Below, one piece after another: positions 7,392-16,500 of a DNA stretch of 64,000 bases; position 1 is the first letter of the stretch, and each line of letters opens with the position of its first letter. This DNA is from Celeribacter marinus (lineage in GTDB: Bacteria > Pseudomonadota > Alphaproteobacteria > Rhodobacterales > Rhodobacteraceae). The notes under the pieces are model-generated. The model saw only the letters and a list, made by a program, of their open reading frames with translations. It had not been told where the DNA came from and searched no databases. The stretch covers positions 2,928,932 to 2,992,931 of the forward strand of contig NZ_CP012023.1 of the NCBI RefSeq assembly GCF_001308265.1. The letters are read 5' to 3'. Made by a program: the position numbers and the translations under genes.

Positions 7392-10170
7392 GCTGACCCT
7401 CTCTTCATTCGTTCCGACACCTCCGAGAAGCACAATTTGCGCTCCTGAGGCCCTCTTTGATGTCGAAGCCGTGAGCGCCGCCCTCACCGATGCGTGGAAA
7501 GACGCATCGGATGCGGCATCTATTCGTGCGGCCACCGTTGCCGTTTTGAACGAGGCCAACACCAATGGGCGCGCGGTCATTGAGGCGGCGATCAAACAAG
7601 CGCCAAGCAATGCACGCCCCGCGCTCACGTCCTATGCATGGCTGACAGATTGTCTTGTCACATCCGTGTTGTTTACGGCGATGACCAAGCTGCATCCGAA
7701 CCCGACCCCAACAGAGGGCGAACGGATTGCCGTGCTGGCTGTGGGTGGATACGGACGCGGGGAAATGTCGCCGCACTCCGATGTCGATTTGCTGTTTCTT
7801 GCGCCGCACAAAATCAACGGTTGGATCGAAAGTGTGGTCGAAAGCATGCTCTACATGTTCTGGGACATGCACCTCAAAGTTGGCCATGCCACCCGCACGA
7901 TCAAGGACTGTATCCGCTTGGGACGTGAAGATTTCACGATCCGCACATCCATGCTCGAAATCCGCCAACTCGCAGGAAATGTTGATCTGGCGGATGAGTT
8001 ACACACCAGATTGCGCGATGATCTATTCAAGGGCACAGCCCGCGAATTCATTGAGGCCAAGCTCGAAGAGCGCTCCGAGCGCCACCGCAAACAAGGTGGA
8101 CAACGCTATGTGGTCGAGCCAAACGTCAAAGAGGGCAAAGGTGGACTTCGGGATCTACAATCGCTTTTTTGGATCGCAAAATATGTCCACGGCGTGCGCC
8201 GCACCGCTGATCTGGTCAATGCTGGCGTTTTCACAGCCGACGAATACCTTCAGTTCGAAGAGGCGGAAACGTTTTTGCACGCCACGCGCAACGCAATGCA
8301 TCTTATCGCAAATCGACCAATGGATCAGCTCACCTTTGACCTTCAGGTCGAGGTCGCCGAGTTTTTGGGCTTTATTGACCACACGGGTCGGCGCGCGGTT
8401 GAACATTTCATGCAGGCCTATTTTCGTCACGCCACACGCGTTGGGGAATTGACCCGTATTTTCCTCACAACACTTGAGGACTCGCACGTCAAACAAGAGC
8501 CGGCTTTGCAACGTTTTTTCAAACGAAAGCGAAAGGTCGGGCACGGGTTTTATGTCGAGCGCGGGCGGCTCAACTTTGCCAATGAGGCCGACTTTCTTGG
8601 CAACACTGTCAATATCTTGCGCTTGTTCGAAGAGGCGCTGCGCACAGGCCATTTGATCCATCCCGATGCGATGCGGTGTATTTCCGCCAATCTCGACAAA
8701 ATCGACTCCGCGATGCGCGACAACCCCGAGGCGCAGCGGATTTTCATGGATTTAATGCTTAAAAACGGCAATCCGGAACGCGCCCTGAGGCGAATGAACG
8801 AGCTTGGTGTTTTGGGCGCCTTTATTCCCGAATTCCAAGTGATCGTGGCGATGATGCAATTCAATATGTATCACAGCTACACCGTCGACGAACACACCAT
8901 CCAAGTGATTTCCAACCTCGCACAAATCGAGCGCGAGGAGCTTGTCGAGGAGCTTCCAGTTGCTTCGGGCATTCTAAAACGTGGTGTAAATCGTCGGGTT
9001 CTTTATGTCGCCTTGCTGTTGCACGATATTGGCAAGGGTCGCAAAGAAGACCATTCAATTTTGGGCGCGCAAATCTCGCGCAAGGTCGCGCCACTACTGG
9101 GCCTAAAACCTGCGGAATGCGAAACCGTGGAGTGGCTGATCCGGTATCACCTGTTGATGTCGGACGTGGCGCAAAAGCGTGATTTGTCCGACCCGCGCAC
9201 CGTGCGCGACTTTGCCAAAGCGGTGAAAACGCGCGAACGTCTCGATCTGCTCACTGTGTTGACGGTATGCGACATCCGCGGTGTTGGCCCCGGCGTTTGG
9301 AACAACTGGAAAGCGGTTTTGCTTCGTAATTTGCACGCTCAGACCGCACATGCACTTGAACACGGGCTTGAGGCCGTGAACCGTGAGGCCCGCGAAGGCG
9401 AGGCGAAAAAGTCCCTGCGTGCCGCATTGTCCGATTGGCCACAACCCGACCTGCGCGCAGAGGTCCAGCGCCATTATGGCCCCTATTGGCAAGGGTTGCC
9501 CACGTCCGCACATATGATTTTTGCCACACTGCTCAAAGAGATCAAAGACGATCAGATCAGTATCGATATCACACCCGACGAGGACCGCGATGCGACCCGC
9601 ACGTGTTTCGCGTTGGCCGATCACCCTGGCATTTTCTCACGTCTGGCCGGGGCCTTGGCCCTTGTGGGCGCAAATGTCGTGGACGCACGGACTTATACCA
9701 CGCGCGATGGTTACGCGACGGCCGCATTCTGGATTCAGGACAATGACGGCCACCCGTTTGAGCAAAGCCGTTTGCCGCGCCTGCGCCAGATGATCCAAAA
9801 AACCCTACGTGGCGAGGTTGTGGCGCGAGATGCACTCATCCCGCGCGACAAAATCAAAAAGCGCGAAAGTGCGTTTCGCGTGCCAACCTCCATCAGTTTT
9901 GACAATGATGGCTCCGAAATCTTTACCATTATAGAGGTCGACACCCGTGACCGTGCGGGCCTGTTGTACGATCTCACCCGCGCTCTTGCCGACAATCACA
10001 TCTCGATTGCCACCGCTCAAATCGCGACCTACGGCGAACAAGTGGTCGATAGCTTTTACGTCAAGGACATGTTCGGAATGAAACTTCACGCCGAAAGCAA
10101 ACAAGCCTCGCTTGAGAAAAAGCTACGAGATGCAATCACGCAGGGCGCACAAAGGGCTAAAAATTCATGA
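7351..10170 (+). CDS. glnD: [Protein-PII] uridylyltransferase / uridylyl-removing enzyme
   Basis: A 939-aa nitrogen sensor that uridylylates PII proteins under nitrogen limitation and removes UMP when glutamine is high. Domain order: nucleotidyltransferase with GGYGRGEMSPHSDVDLL near residues 132-148; a linker with GKGGLRDLQSLFWI; the HD hydrolase with LLLHDIGKGRKEDH near 556-569; then two ACT domains, HPGIFSRLAGALALVGANV near 755 and RAGLLYDLTRALADNHISI near 870. Its first ATG overlaps the preceding lipoprotein gene by 41 bases, so the true start may be a little later. The last codon overlaps the murJ ATG (ATGA). Confidence 0.96.
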   Translation: MTLHQEPSGGSASKLTLSSFVPTPPRSTICAPEALFDVEAVSAALTDAWKDASDAASIRAATVAVLNEANTNGRAVIEAAIKQAPSNARPALTSYAWLTDCLVTSVLFTAMTKLHPNPTPTEGERIAVLAVGGYGRGEMSPHSDVDLLFLAPHKINGWIESVVESMLYMFWDMHLKVGHATRTIKDCIRLGREDFTIRTSMLEIRQLAGNVDLADELHTRLRDDLFKGTAREFIEAKLEERSERHRKQGGQRYVVEPNVKEGKGGLRDLQSLFWIAKYVHGVRRTADLVNAGVFTADEYLQFEEAETFLHATRNAMHLIANRPMDQLTFDLQVEVAEFLGFIDHTGRRAVEHFMQAYFRHATRVGELTRIFLTTLEDSHVKQEPALQRFFKRKRKVGHGFYVERGRLNFANEADFLGNTVNILRLFEEALRTGHLIHPDAMRCISANLDKIDSAMRDNPEAQRIFMDLMLKNGNPERALRRMNELGVLGAFIPEFQVIVAMMQFNMYHSYTVDEHTIQVISNLAQIEREELVEELPVASGILKRGVNRRVLYVALLLHDIGKGRKEDHSILGAQISRKVAPLLGLKPAECETVEWLIRYHLLMSDVAQKRDLSDPRTVRDFAKAVKTRERLDLLTVLTVCDIRGVGPGVWNNWKAVLLRNLHAQTAHALEHGLEAVNREAREGEAKKSLRAALSDWPQPDLRAEVQRHYGPYWQGLPTSAHMIFATLLKEIKDDQISIDITPDEDRDATRTCFALADHPGIFSRLAGALALVGANVVDARTYTTRDGYATAAFWIQDNDGHPFEQSRLPRLRQMIQKTLRGEVVARDALIPRDKIKKRESAFRVPTSISFDNDGSEIFTIIEVDTRDRAGLLYDLTRALADNHISIATAQIATYGEQVVDSFYVKDMFGMKLHAESKQASLEKKLRDAITQGAQRAKNS

Positions 10171-11705
10171 AGCCGATCCGCCTGATCAAGGGCTTTGTCA
10201 CGGTTGGGGGATGGACCCTCATGAGCCGTGTTATGGGGTTCGTTCGTGACGCGCTGATTGCCGCATTTTTGGGCGCTGGCCCCGCAGCCGAAGCCTTCGT
10301 TGTCGCCTTCTCGCTCCCCAACATGTTCCGCCGGTTCTTTGCCGAGGGTACACTCAATGTTGCCTTTGTCCCGCTGTTCTCCAAAAAGCTCGACGCACAG
10401 GCCGAAGCAAAAGAGTTCGCCGAGGACACACTGTCCGTTCTCGCCTCAATGCTCATCGCCCTGACGTTGGTGGCGACACTCGCCATGCCATTTTTAGTCT
10501 CCGCAATGGCGGCGGGGTTTATTGGTGACGCACGTTTTGATTTGGCCGTTGATTTTGGTCGGGTCGCCTTTCCCTACATCTTCTTTATTGCGCTCTCTGC
10601 CCTCTTTGCGGGCATTCTCAACGCGTCAGGCAAATTTGCCGCCGCCGCCGCCGCCCCCGTCATGCTCAACATCATCCTGTCTGGCGCGATGGTCGGTGCG
10701 GCGTGGATGGGGTGGGATGTCGCCAAAGCGTTGATCTGGTCGGTGCCTCTTGCAGGCATTGCACAACTCGCCATCGTTTGGCGCGCTGCCGCTAAAATCG
10801 GGTTCAATCTACGCCCCCGCTTTCCGCGTATGACGCCAGAGCTCAAAACCCTGCTGATCCTTGCTGGCCCTGCCGCCCTTGCGGGGGGCGTTGTGCAAAT
10901 CAACCTCTTGATCGGACGCCAAGTTGCGTCCTTTGGCGAGGCGGGCGCGCTGCAATATCTCAATCTCGCTGATCGCCTCTACCAACTTCCGCTCGGTGTC
11001 GTAGCCATTGCTATTGGGGTTGTTCTCTTACCGGATCTGTCGCGCAGACTTCATGCAGGTGACGGTGCGGGCGCGCGTGATGCGTCGAACCGTGCGATGG
11101 AATTCGCGCTTTTGCTCACGGTCCCGTCCGCCGTTGCCTTGATGATCGTGCCGGAGCCGCTGATTTCATTCCTATTCCAACGTGGCCGCTTTACGCCTGA
11201 AGACGCGCAAAAAACCGCGATGGCCGTGGCTATATACGGCGTTGGCCTGCCCGCGTTCGTAATGCAAAAAGTCCTACAGCCGCTTTATTTCGCGCGCGAA
11301 GACACCAGAACGCCGTTTCGATTTGCCCTGTGGGCAATGGTCATCAATGCCGTCGTCGCAATCGGTCTGTCGTTTGCAATCGGCTATCTCGCCGCCGCAG
11401 TGGCCACCACCCTCGCCGCCTGGACAATGGTCTGGTTGTTGTGGCGTGGGACAAAAACCATGGGCGATGACGTCAAAATAGACGCGCGACTACGCAGCCG
11501 CGCACCGCGCATTTTTATCGCCTCGGCCATAATGGGCGCGTACGTTTATGGCGTGAACATCCTGCTCGCCCCTGTCTATGACCTGTCGCGCGGTCTGGCT
11601 GTATTCATCATGGTGGCAAGTGGCATTGCCGTCTATTTCGTAGCCGCATACGCCATCGGCGCGATGAAATTGTCCGACCTCAAAGCGGCGGTAAAACGCG
11701 GCTAG
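10167..11705 (+). CDS. murJ: Lipid II flippase MurJ
   Basis: A 512-aa integral membrane protein of the MOP/MVF superfamily that flips undecaprenyl-linked peptidoglycan precursor to the periplasm. Motifs: SRVMGFVRDALIAAFLGAG at the start, FSLPNMFRRFFAEGTLNVAF, GVVAIAIGVVLLPDLSR and a long run of hydrophobic segments consistent with 14 helices. It overlaps the glnD stop by four bases; this glnD-murJ coupling is common in the family. It converges tail to tail with the rhomboid-like gene, the two stop codons sharing the palindrome CTAG. Confidence 0.96.
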   Translation: MKPIRLIKGFVTVGGWTLMSRVMGFVRDALIAAFLGAGPAAEAFVVAFSLPNMFRRFFAEGTLNVAFVPLFSKKLDAQAEAKEFAEDTLSVLASMLIALTLVATLAMPFLVSAMAAGFIGDARFDLAVDFGRVAFPYIFFIALSALFAGILNASGKFAAAAAAPVMLNIILSGAMVGAAWMGWDVAKALIWSVPLAGIAQLAIVWRAAAKIGFNLRPRFPRMTPELKTLLILAGPAALAGGVVQINLLIGRQVASFGEAGALQYLNLADRLYQLPLGVVAIAIGVVLLPDLSRRLHAGDGAGARDASNRAMEFALLLTVPSAVALMIVPEPLISFLFQRGRFTPEDAQKTAMAVAIYGVGLPAFVMQKVLQPLYFAREDTRTPFRFALWAMVINAVVAIGLSFAIGYLAAAVATTLAAWTMVWLLWRGTKTMGDDVKIDARLRSRAPRIFIASAIMGAYVYGVNILLAPVYDLSRGLAVFIMVASGIAVYFVAAYAIGAMKLSDLKAAVKRG

Positions 11706-12406
11706 CGTTTGCGGATCCGCGCCAAAATGCGGCGCGGCGCACCGGGGACAAGTAGGATCGAGACCCCAAAGCCCATAACAAAGCCCGCAATATCTGCCAG
11801 CCAGTCGGGTGTTGCCCCAAACAACAATCCAAATATGAGCTGGATTGCGAGCAAAAAGCCAATGAGCGTAAAGGCACGCATCTGATTTTGCTTCATCGCG
11901 CCGAGGCCGATCCAGAGCATTAGCGTATATGACCCGATAAGGCCATAAGCCCCTGAATACGCCCCCACAAGCGGCGTCGATGTGTCCAAAAACAAACCGT
12001 AGGCAAGCGCCCCCGCCACCACAGAGACAAAAAAGACAATAAGCACGGCGATGTTGCCAAATGTCTCACCAACCATTTTGCCAAGTGCGAGAATAAACAC
12101 CACCACCATCGCCGCGTGCGTAAACGAATGATGCACAAAGGCGTAGGTTAAAAACCGCTGCACATGCTCGAACGGCCAAATGCCTTGGTCACGCATCGCG
12201 TCGAACACCGTATCAAAGAACGCAAATTGTTCCATTGCGGTGATCCGCCACCCGATTGCGTCCGGCCCGCCGACGATCCCATACGACCCGATTTGAAACA
12301 GCAATTCGATACCACCAATCACAACCGCCAATAACACTACGGCTGGCGGAAGCGCATTGAACGGAGACTCTGGTGTGTACTCATGGTCATCTGAATGATC
12401 GGACAT
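11702..12406 (-). CDS. Rhomboid-family intramembrane protein, possibly catalytically inactive
   Basis: A 234-aa polytopic protein with rhomboid character: an early helix PPAVVLLAVVIGGIELLF, the FVHHSFTHAAMVVVF segment (the HxxxN-like region of helix 2), and VGAYSGAYGLIGSY, where the serine stands at the GxSG nucleophile position. The last helix reads DWLADIAGFVMGFG; active rhomboids have histidine (AHLGGF) where this has aspartate, so the Ser-His dyad appears broken. The start at 12406 has an upstream AGGAAC; the frame is open further up to 12667. If it lacks protease activity it may be a pseudo-rhomboid. Confidence 0.8.
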   Translation of the reverse strand: MSDHSDDHEYTPESPFNALPPAVVLLAVVIGGIELLFQIGSYGIVGGPDAIGWRITAMEQFAFFDTVFDAMRDQGIWPFEHVQRFLTYAFVHHSFTHAAMVVVFILALGKMVGETFGNIAVLIVFFVSVVAGALAYGLFLDTSTPLVGAYSGAYGLIGSYTLMLWIGLGAMKQNQMRAFTLIGFLLAIQLIFGLLFGATPDWLADIAGFVMGFGVSILLVPGAPRRILARIRKR

Positions 12407-12596
12407 ATCGCGCGGTTCCTTGCTACGTGTGTCTCGCATAAAACGGTTCGGGGGCGAATTTACAACCACTTGATGGCGAGGCGCACCCAACATCAGGATC
12501 AACCAAGCCCGTTTTACTATTATGACTTCAACAATATTCCAAAACGCTTTAGGACAACCAGACAGGACATTACATCCAGTTTGACGGAGAAAACAC

Positions 12597-13613
12597 ATGG
12601 CTGACGCTGCTTTTACCCCTCGCGTCTTTTCAGGGATCAAGCCTTCGGGAGGTCTGACACTCGGCAACTACCTTGGCGCGATCAAGCGTTTTGTAGGGAT
12701 GCAAGGTGGCGATTTCGAAACGATCTATTGTGTGGTCGACATGCATGCCGTGACCGTCTGGCAAAATCCCGACGATCTACGCACAGCCACACGCGAAGTG
12801 GCGGCGGGCTATCTGGCCTCTGGCATTGATCCGTCAAAATCCATTTTGTTCAATCAATCGCGCGTCTCCGCACACGCCGAACTTGGATGGCTCTTTAACT
12901 GTGTTGCGCGGGTCGGATGGATGAACCGCATGACCCAATTCAAAGACAAAGCAGGCAAAAACTCCGAACAGGTCTCGCTTGGCCTGTATGCCTACCCGTC
13001 TTTGATGGCCGCCGACATTCTCGCCTACCACGCCACACATGTGCCCGTAGGCGAAGATCAAAAACAGCACGTCGAACTGACCCGTGATATCGCCAAAAAA
13101 TTCAACCACGATTACAAAGTGGACTTTTTCCCCGAAACCACTCCCGTGATCGAAGGGCCAGCTATGCGCGTCATGAACCTGCGCGATGGCACCAAAAAAA
13201 TGTCAAAATCGGGCGAGAGTGACATGGAGCGCGTCAACATGCTTGATGATGCTGACACCATCGCCAAGAAGTTCAAAAAATCCCGCTCCGACCAAGATGT
13301 ACTTCCCGACTCCATGGACGGGCTTGCCGATCGCGCCGAAGCCCGCAACCTCGTCAATATCTACGCTGCATTGGCTGACATTTCGAATGACGCCGTTTTG
13401 GCTGAGTACGGCGGTCAGGGATGGGGCAAATTCAAACCTGCGTTGGCGGATCTTGCGGTTGAAAAACTGGCTCCTATTTCGGGCGAAATGCGCCGCTTTA
13501 TGGATGATCCCGCAGAGATTGATCGCATCATGGCACATGGGGCGGACAAAGCACGCGCCATCGCCGAGCCGATCCTCAACAAGACATTTGATATCATGGG
13601 CTTTGTCCGCTGA
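12597..13613 (+). CDS. trpS: Tryptophanyl-tRNA synthetase
   Basis: A 338-aa class I aminoacyl-tRNA synthetase that charges tRNA-Trp. The HIGH-equivalent is in [15 protein letters not shown] near residue 25 and the KMSKS loop is KKMSKSGES near residue 200. [27 protein letters not shown] and [14 protein letters not shown] are family signatures. GGAG lies nine bases before the ATG. A strong terminator follows. It belongs to the glnD-murJ-trpS-usp-nfu order seen in Rhodobacteraceae. Confidence 0.97.
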   Translation: MADAAFTPRVFSGIKPSGGLTLGNYLGAIKRFVGMQGGDFETIYCVVDMHAVTVWQNPDDLRTATREVAAGYLASGIDPSKSILFNQSRVSAHAELGWLFNCVARVGWMNRMTQFKDKAGKNSEQVSLGLYAYPSLMAADILAYHATHVPVGEDQKQHVELTRDIAKKFNHDYKVDFFPETTPVIEGPAMRVMNLRDGTKKMSKSGESDMERVNMLDDADTIAKKFKKSRSDQDVLPDSMDGLADRAEARNLVNIYAALADISNDAVLAEYGGQGWGKFKPALADLAVEKLAPISGEMRRFMDDPAEIDRIMAHGADKARAIAEPILNKTFDIMGFVR

Positions 13614-13632
13614 TACGCATGGCCACGACACT

Positions 13633-13668
13633 GCCCCTGACTTTTTAAACGGTCGGGGGCATTTCTTT
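13633..13668 (+). terminator. Rho-independent terminator after trpS
   Basis: GCCCCTGAC (13633-13641) pairs with GTCGGGGGC (13652-13660), nine pairs including one G-T, around a ten-base loop. It is followed by the T-rich ATTTCTTTTTT. It lies 20 bases after the trpS stop. Confidence 0.85.
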
Positions 13669-13738
13669 TTTCGCATAGCTTGCCCCGCACGGCGGTCTCG
13701 TCCATCATTGCACTATGATGCGTTCGACGGAGGGCCTG

Positions 13739-14194
13739 ATGCGCAAATTTCTTGTGATCCTAGACGACAGTCGCGAATGCCTGAACGCAATGCGCTTTGC
13801 CGCCATGCGCGCGGCCAACACCGGTGCGGGCGTCACGATCCTATCCATTATTCCCCCAGAGGAATTCAATCACTGGATCGGGGTGGCCGACATCATGCGC
13901 GAGGAAACCCGCGACCGTATCGTTGCGCACTTTGAGGTGTTTGCGAAATGGATGCGTGATCGTCAGGGCATTGATCCCGAACTGGTTATTCGCGAAGGCG
14001 AAGCAGTGCACGAAATCCTGTCCCAAATCAAAGAAGACGCTGGGATCGGCGTTTTGGTTTTGGGGGCGGGCACCGAAAAACATGGCCCCGGCCCGTTGAT
14101 CGCTGCCATGACCAAACAAGCCGGATTTTTGCCGATCCCGATGACATTGGTGCCCGGCGAAATCTCGAAAGAGCGCCTTGAGGAAATCACCTAA
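13739..14194 (+). CDS. Universal stress protein (UspA family)
   Basis: A 151-aa single-domain Usp protein: MRKFLVILDDSRECLNAMRFA at the start (beta-1 and the ATP-contacting aspartate), ILSIIPPEEFN, then IGVLVLGAGTEKHGPGPLI, the region that normally carries the G-2x-G-9x-G-S/T ATP loop. The family binds ATP or works as a dimeric stress chaperone. The start at 13739 has GGAGGG six bases upstream; an ATG at 13715 lacks one. It follows trpS and precedes nfu. Confidence 0.9.
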   Translation: MRKFLVILDDSRECLNAMRFAAMRAANTGAGVTILSIIPPEEFNHWIGVADIMREETRDRIVAHFEVFAKWMRDRQGIDPELVIREGEAVHEILSQIKEDAGIGVLVLGAGTEKHGPGPLIAAMTKQAGFLPIPMTLVPGEISKERLEEIT

Positions 14195-14286
14195 CCCCGC
14201 AAGATCGCCCACTTAGAAGCGTTCTAAATATTGACTTCTACGCGTCAAAGGCGCATATCCGACCTGACAAGTAAGGAATAGCTGCC

Positions 14287-14850
14287 ATGTTCATTCAGAC
14301 CGAATCCACGCCGAACCCCGCCACATTGAAGTTTCTCCCCGGACAAACCGTTCTTGAGGCGGGCACGGCAGATTTCACGACACAAGAGGCGGCAGCATCG
14401 TCCCCCCTAGCCGCGCGCATTTTTGCCGTTGGCAACGTCACGGGCGTGTTTTTCGGTCATGATTTTGTGACCGTGACCAAAGATGAGTCCACGGATTGGG
14501 ACCACATCAAACCCGCACTTTTGGGTGCGATCATGGAGCATTTCCAATCTGGCGCCCCCGTGATGGAGGGTGAGGCAACCACAAACGCCGGCCACGCCGC
14601 GCATGACGGACCCGACAGCGAGATTGTCGAACAGATCAAAGAACTGCTTGATACCCGTGTGCGCCCTGCTGTGGCCCAAGATGGTGGAGACATCACATTC
14701 CACGGGTTCGAAAAAGGCGTGGTTTACCTGCACATGCAAGGCGCATGCGCCGGCTGCCCATCGTCGACACTGACCCTCAAAATGGGGATTGAGAACCTGC
14801 TGCGCCACTACATCCCCGAGGTGCTCGAAGTGCGCCCGGTAGCGGCATAA
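14287..14850 (+). CDS. NifU family Fe-S cluster carrier (Nfu)
   Basis: A 187-aa protein with an N-terminal Nfu_N domain (MFIQTESTPNPATLKFLPG, FGHDFVTVTK) and a C-terminal NifU-like domain whose CxxC in GACAGCPSSTL near residues 155-160 holds a bridging [4Fe-4S] cluster as a dimer. RPAVAQDGGDITFHGFEKG is diagnostic. It delivers clusters to late acceptors such as lipoyl synthase, aconitase and respiratory proteins, several of which serve the TCA genes in this window. Confidence 0.95.
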   Translation: MFIQTESTPNPATLKFLPGQTVLEAGTADFTTQEAAASSPLAARIFAVGNVTGVFFGHDFVTVTKDESTDWDHIKPALLGAIMEHFQSGAPVMEGEATTNAGHAAHDGPDSEIVEQIKELLDTRVRPAVAQDGGDITFHGFEKGVVYLHMQGACAGCPSSTLTLKMGIENLLRHYIPEVLEVRPVAA

Positions 14851-14865
14851 ATACAGTCAACGCAT

Positions 14866-15300
14866 GTGGAACGCGCTCCTGATCTAAACGCCTTGGCGGC
14901 GCTCCACGCAGACACTTTTGAGACGCCCCGCCCATGGTCACAGACCGAATTGGCGGGGCTTCTTGCGTCTTACGGGGTCTTTTTGATTGAGGACGAAGGC
15001 CCGTCCATGATCATGGGGCGCGTTGTTGCCGATGAGGCCGAACTCTTGACCCTCGCTGTTGCAAAAACTGCGCGGGGGCGCGGCCTTGGTCGTCGTGCGC
15101 TCGCCGCATATGAGAGCCGCGCACAGGGTTTGGGCGCGCACACCTCATTTCTCGAGGTCGCAGTCAATAATGTCGCTGCAATTTCCCTCTACACCTCAGC
15201 GCATTACACCGAATCTGGGCGCAGACGCGCCTACTACACACAACCCGATGGTTCAAAAGTAGACGCGCTCATACTCTCAAAGCCACTCAAACCAGCATGA
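14866..15300 (+). CDS. rimI: GNAT acetyltransferase, RimI-like (ribosomal protein S18 N-acetyltransferase)
   Basis: A 144-aa GNAT domain. Early PRPWSQTELAGLL matches the RimI acceptor-recognition helix, LLTLAVAKTARGRGLGRRAL is the acetyl-CoA-binding motif A, and FLEVAVNNVAAISLYTSAHY is motif B with the RimI-type ending. The start is GTG at 14866, 15 bases after nfu. In related genomes tsaB usually lies between nfu and rimI; it is missing here, which is why the RimI name rests on sequence and the outer neighbours. The assigned symbol is likely but not certain. Confidence 0.78.
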   Translation: MERAPDLNALAALHADTFETPRPWSQTELAGLLASYGVFLIEDEGPSMIMGRVVADEAELLTLAVAKTARGRGLGRRALAAYESRAQGLGAHTSFLEVAVNNVAAISLYTSAHYTESGRRRAYYTQPDGSKVDALILSKPLKPA

Positions 15301-15494
15301 CCAAGCGTAACTCCGAGCATTAGAGCGCAAACATCCAACCTACGAGACCAAATGGTAAAATTTCGGTTGACGCTTGCGCGTTGACGCGCCCTACTCTGTT
15401 GGTGAACAGAAGCGATCTGCTCGCTCTTTGGGCATGTGCCTTGGCAATACGCGCAAGGGCTGCCGCAATACCAAGTACCAAACGGGAGACTACT

Positions 15495-16487
15495 ATGAGC
15501 CTTATGAAGACATTCCTCGGCGCGGCTGCGGCCCTTGCCGTCACCTCCGGCGCTGCACTGGCCGATCCGGCGATCATCTTCGACCTTGGTGGCAAGTTCG
15601 ACAAATCATTCAACGAAGCGGCGTTCAACGGCGCTGAGCGTTGGAAGGCAGAAACAGGCGGATCTTACCGCGATCTCGAATTGCAGTCTGACGCCCAGCG
15701 CGAACAAGCGCTCCGCCGTTTTGCCGAAAGCAACTACAACCCGATCGTCATGGCTGGCTTCTCTTGGGGCTCTGCGCTGGGCGCCGTGGCTCCCGATTTC
15801 CCCGACACGAATTTCGCGATCATCGACATGGTCGTCGATGGACCAAACGTGCGCTCCATTGTGTTCAACGAACATGAGGGCTCGTTCCTTGTGGGCGTTC
15901 TGGCCGCACACGCAGCCGAAGGCGACACCGTGTCCTTTGTTGGCGGCATGGATATCCCCCTCATCTCCAAATTCGCATGTGGCTACGCCCAAGGTGTGAA
16001 ATACGTCAAACCAGACGCAAACGTGATTGTGAACATGACGGGCACAACACCCGCCGCGTGGAACGATCCCGTAAAAGGTGGCGAGTTGACCAAAGCCCAG
16101 ATCAGCCAAGGCTCCGAAGTTGTCTTTGCGGCGGCTGGCGGTACTGGCCTCGGTGTTTTGCAAACTGCGGCAGACGAGGGCATTTTGTCCATCGGTGTCG
16201 ATAGCAACCAAAACTACCTTCAGCCAGGTTCGGTTCTGACCTCCATGATGAAACGCGTCGACAACGCCGTATATGAAAGCTTCACAGCAGGGGATGACCT
16301 CGCTGTTGGAACGCTTTCCGTTATGGGTCTCGCCAACGAAGGCGTGAGCTACGCCCTCGACGAGTTCAACGCCGATCTGATCTCCGATGACATGAAAGCG
16401 GCTGTCGAAGACGCAAAAGCCAAAATCATCGCGGGCGAAATCATCGTTCACGATTACATGTCCGACGAAACCTGCCCCGCGTACTAA
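15495..16487 (+). CDS. BMP-family ABC transporter substrate-binding protein
   Basis: A 330-aa exported binding protein with signal peptide MKTFLGAAAALAVTSGAALA. The mature part begins DPAIIFDLGGKFDKSFNEAA, the hallmark of the Bmp/Med/PnrA family whose studied members bind purine nucleosides. SFLVGVLAAHAAEGDTVSFVG and GVDSNQN also fit. GGGAG at 15484-15488 supports the ATG at 15495 over the longer frame from 15381. It heads a four-gene importer operon. It is a family-level call; the ligand is inferred to be a nucleoside. Confidence 0.92.
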   Translation: MSLMKTFLGAAAALAVTSGAALADPAIIFDLGGKFDKSFNEAAFNGAERWKAETGGSYRDLELQSDAQREQALRRFAESNYNPIVMAGFSWGSALGAVAPDFPDTNFAIIDMVVDGPNVRSIVFNEHEGSFLVGVLAAHAAEGDTVSFVGGMDIPLISKFACGYAQGVKYVKPDANVIVNMTGTTPAAWNDPVKGGELTKAQISQGSEVVFAAAGGTGLGVLQTAADEGILSIGVDSNQNYLQPGSVLTSMMKRVDNAVYESFTAGDDLAVGTLSVMGLANEGVSYALDEFNADLISDDMKAAVEDAKAKIIAGEIIVHDYMSDETCPAY

Positions 16488-16500
16488 GGGCAGCGCTTAG

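Noticed and set aside
15367..15397. Promoter TTGACG / TACTCT upstream of the BMP operon
   Set aside because: The spacer is 19 bases and the -10 is weak; a second TTGACG nearby has no -10 at a proper distance.
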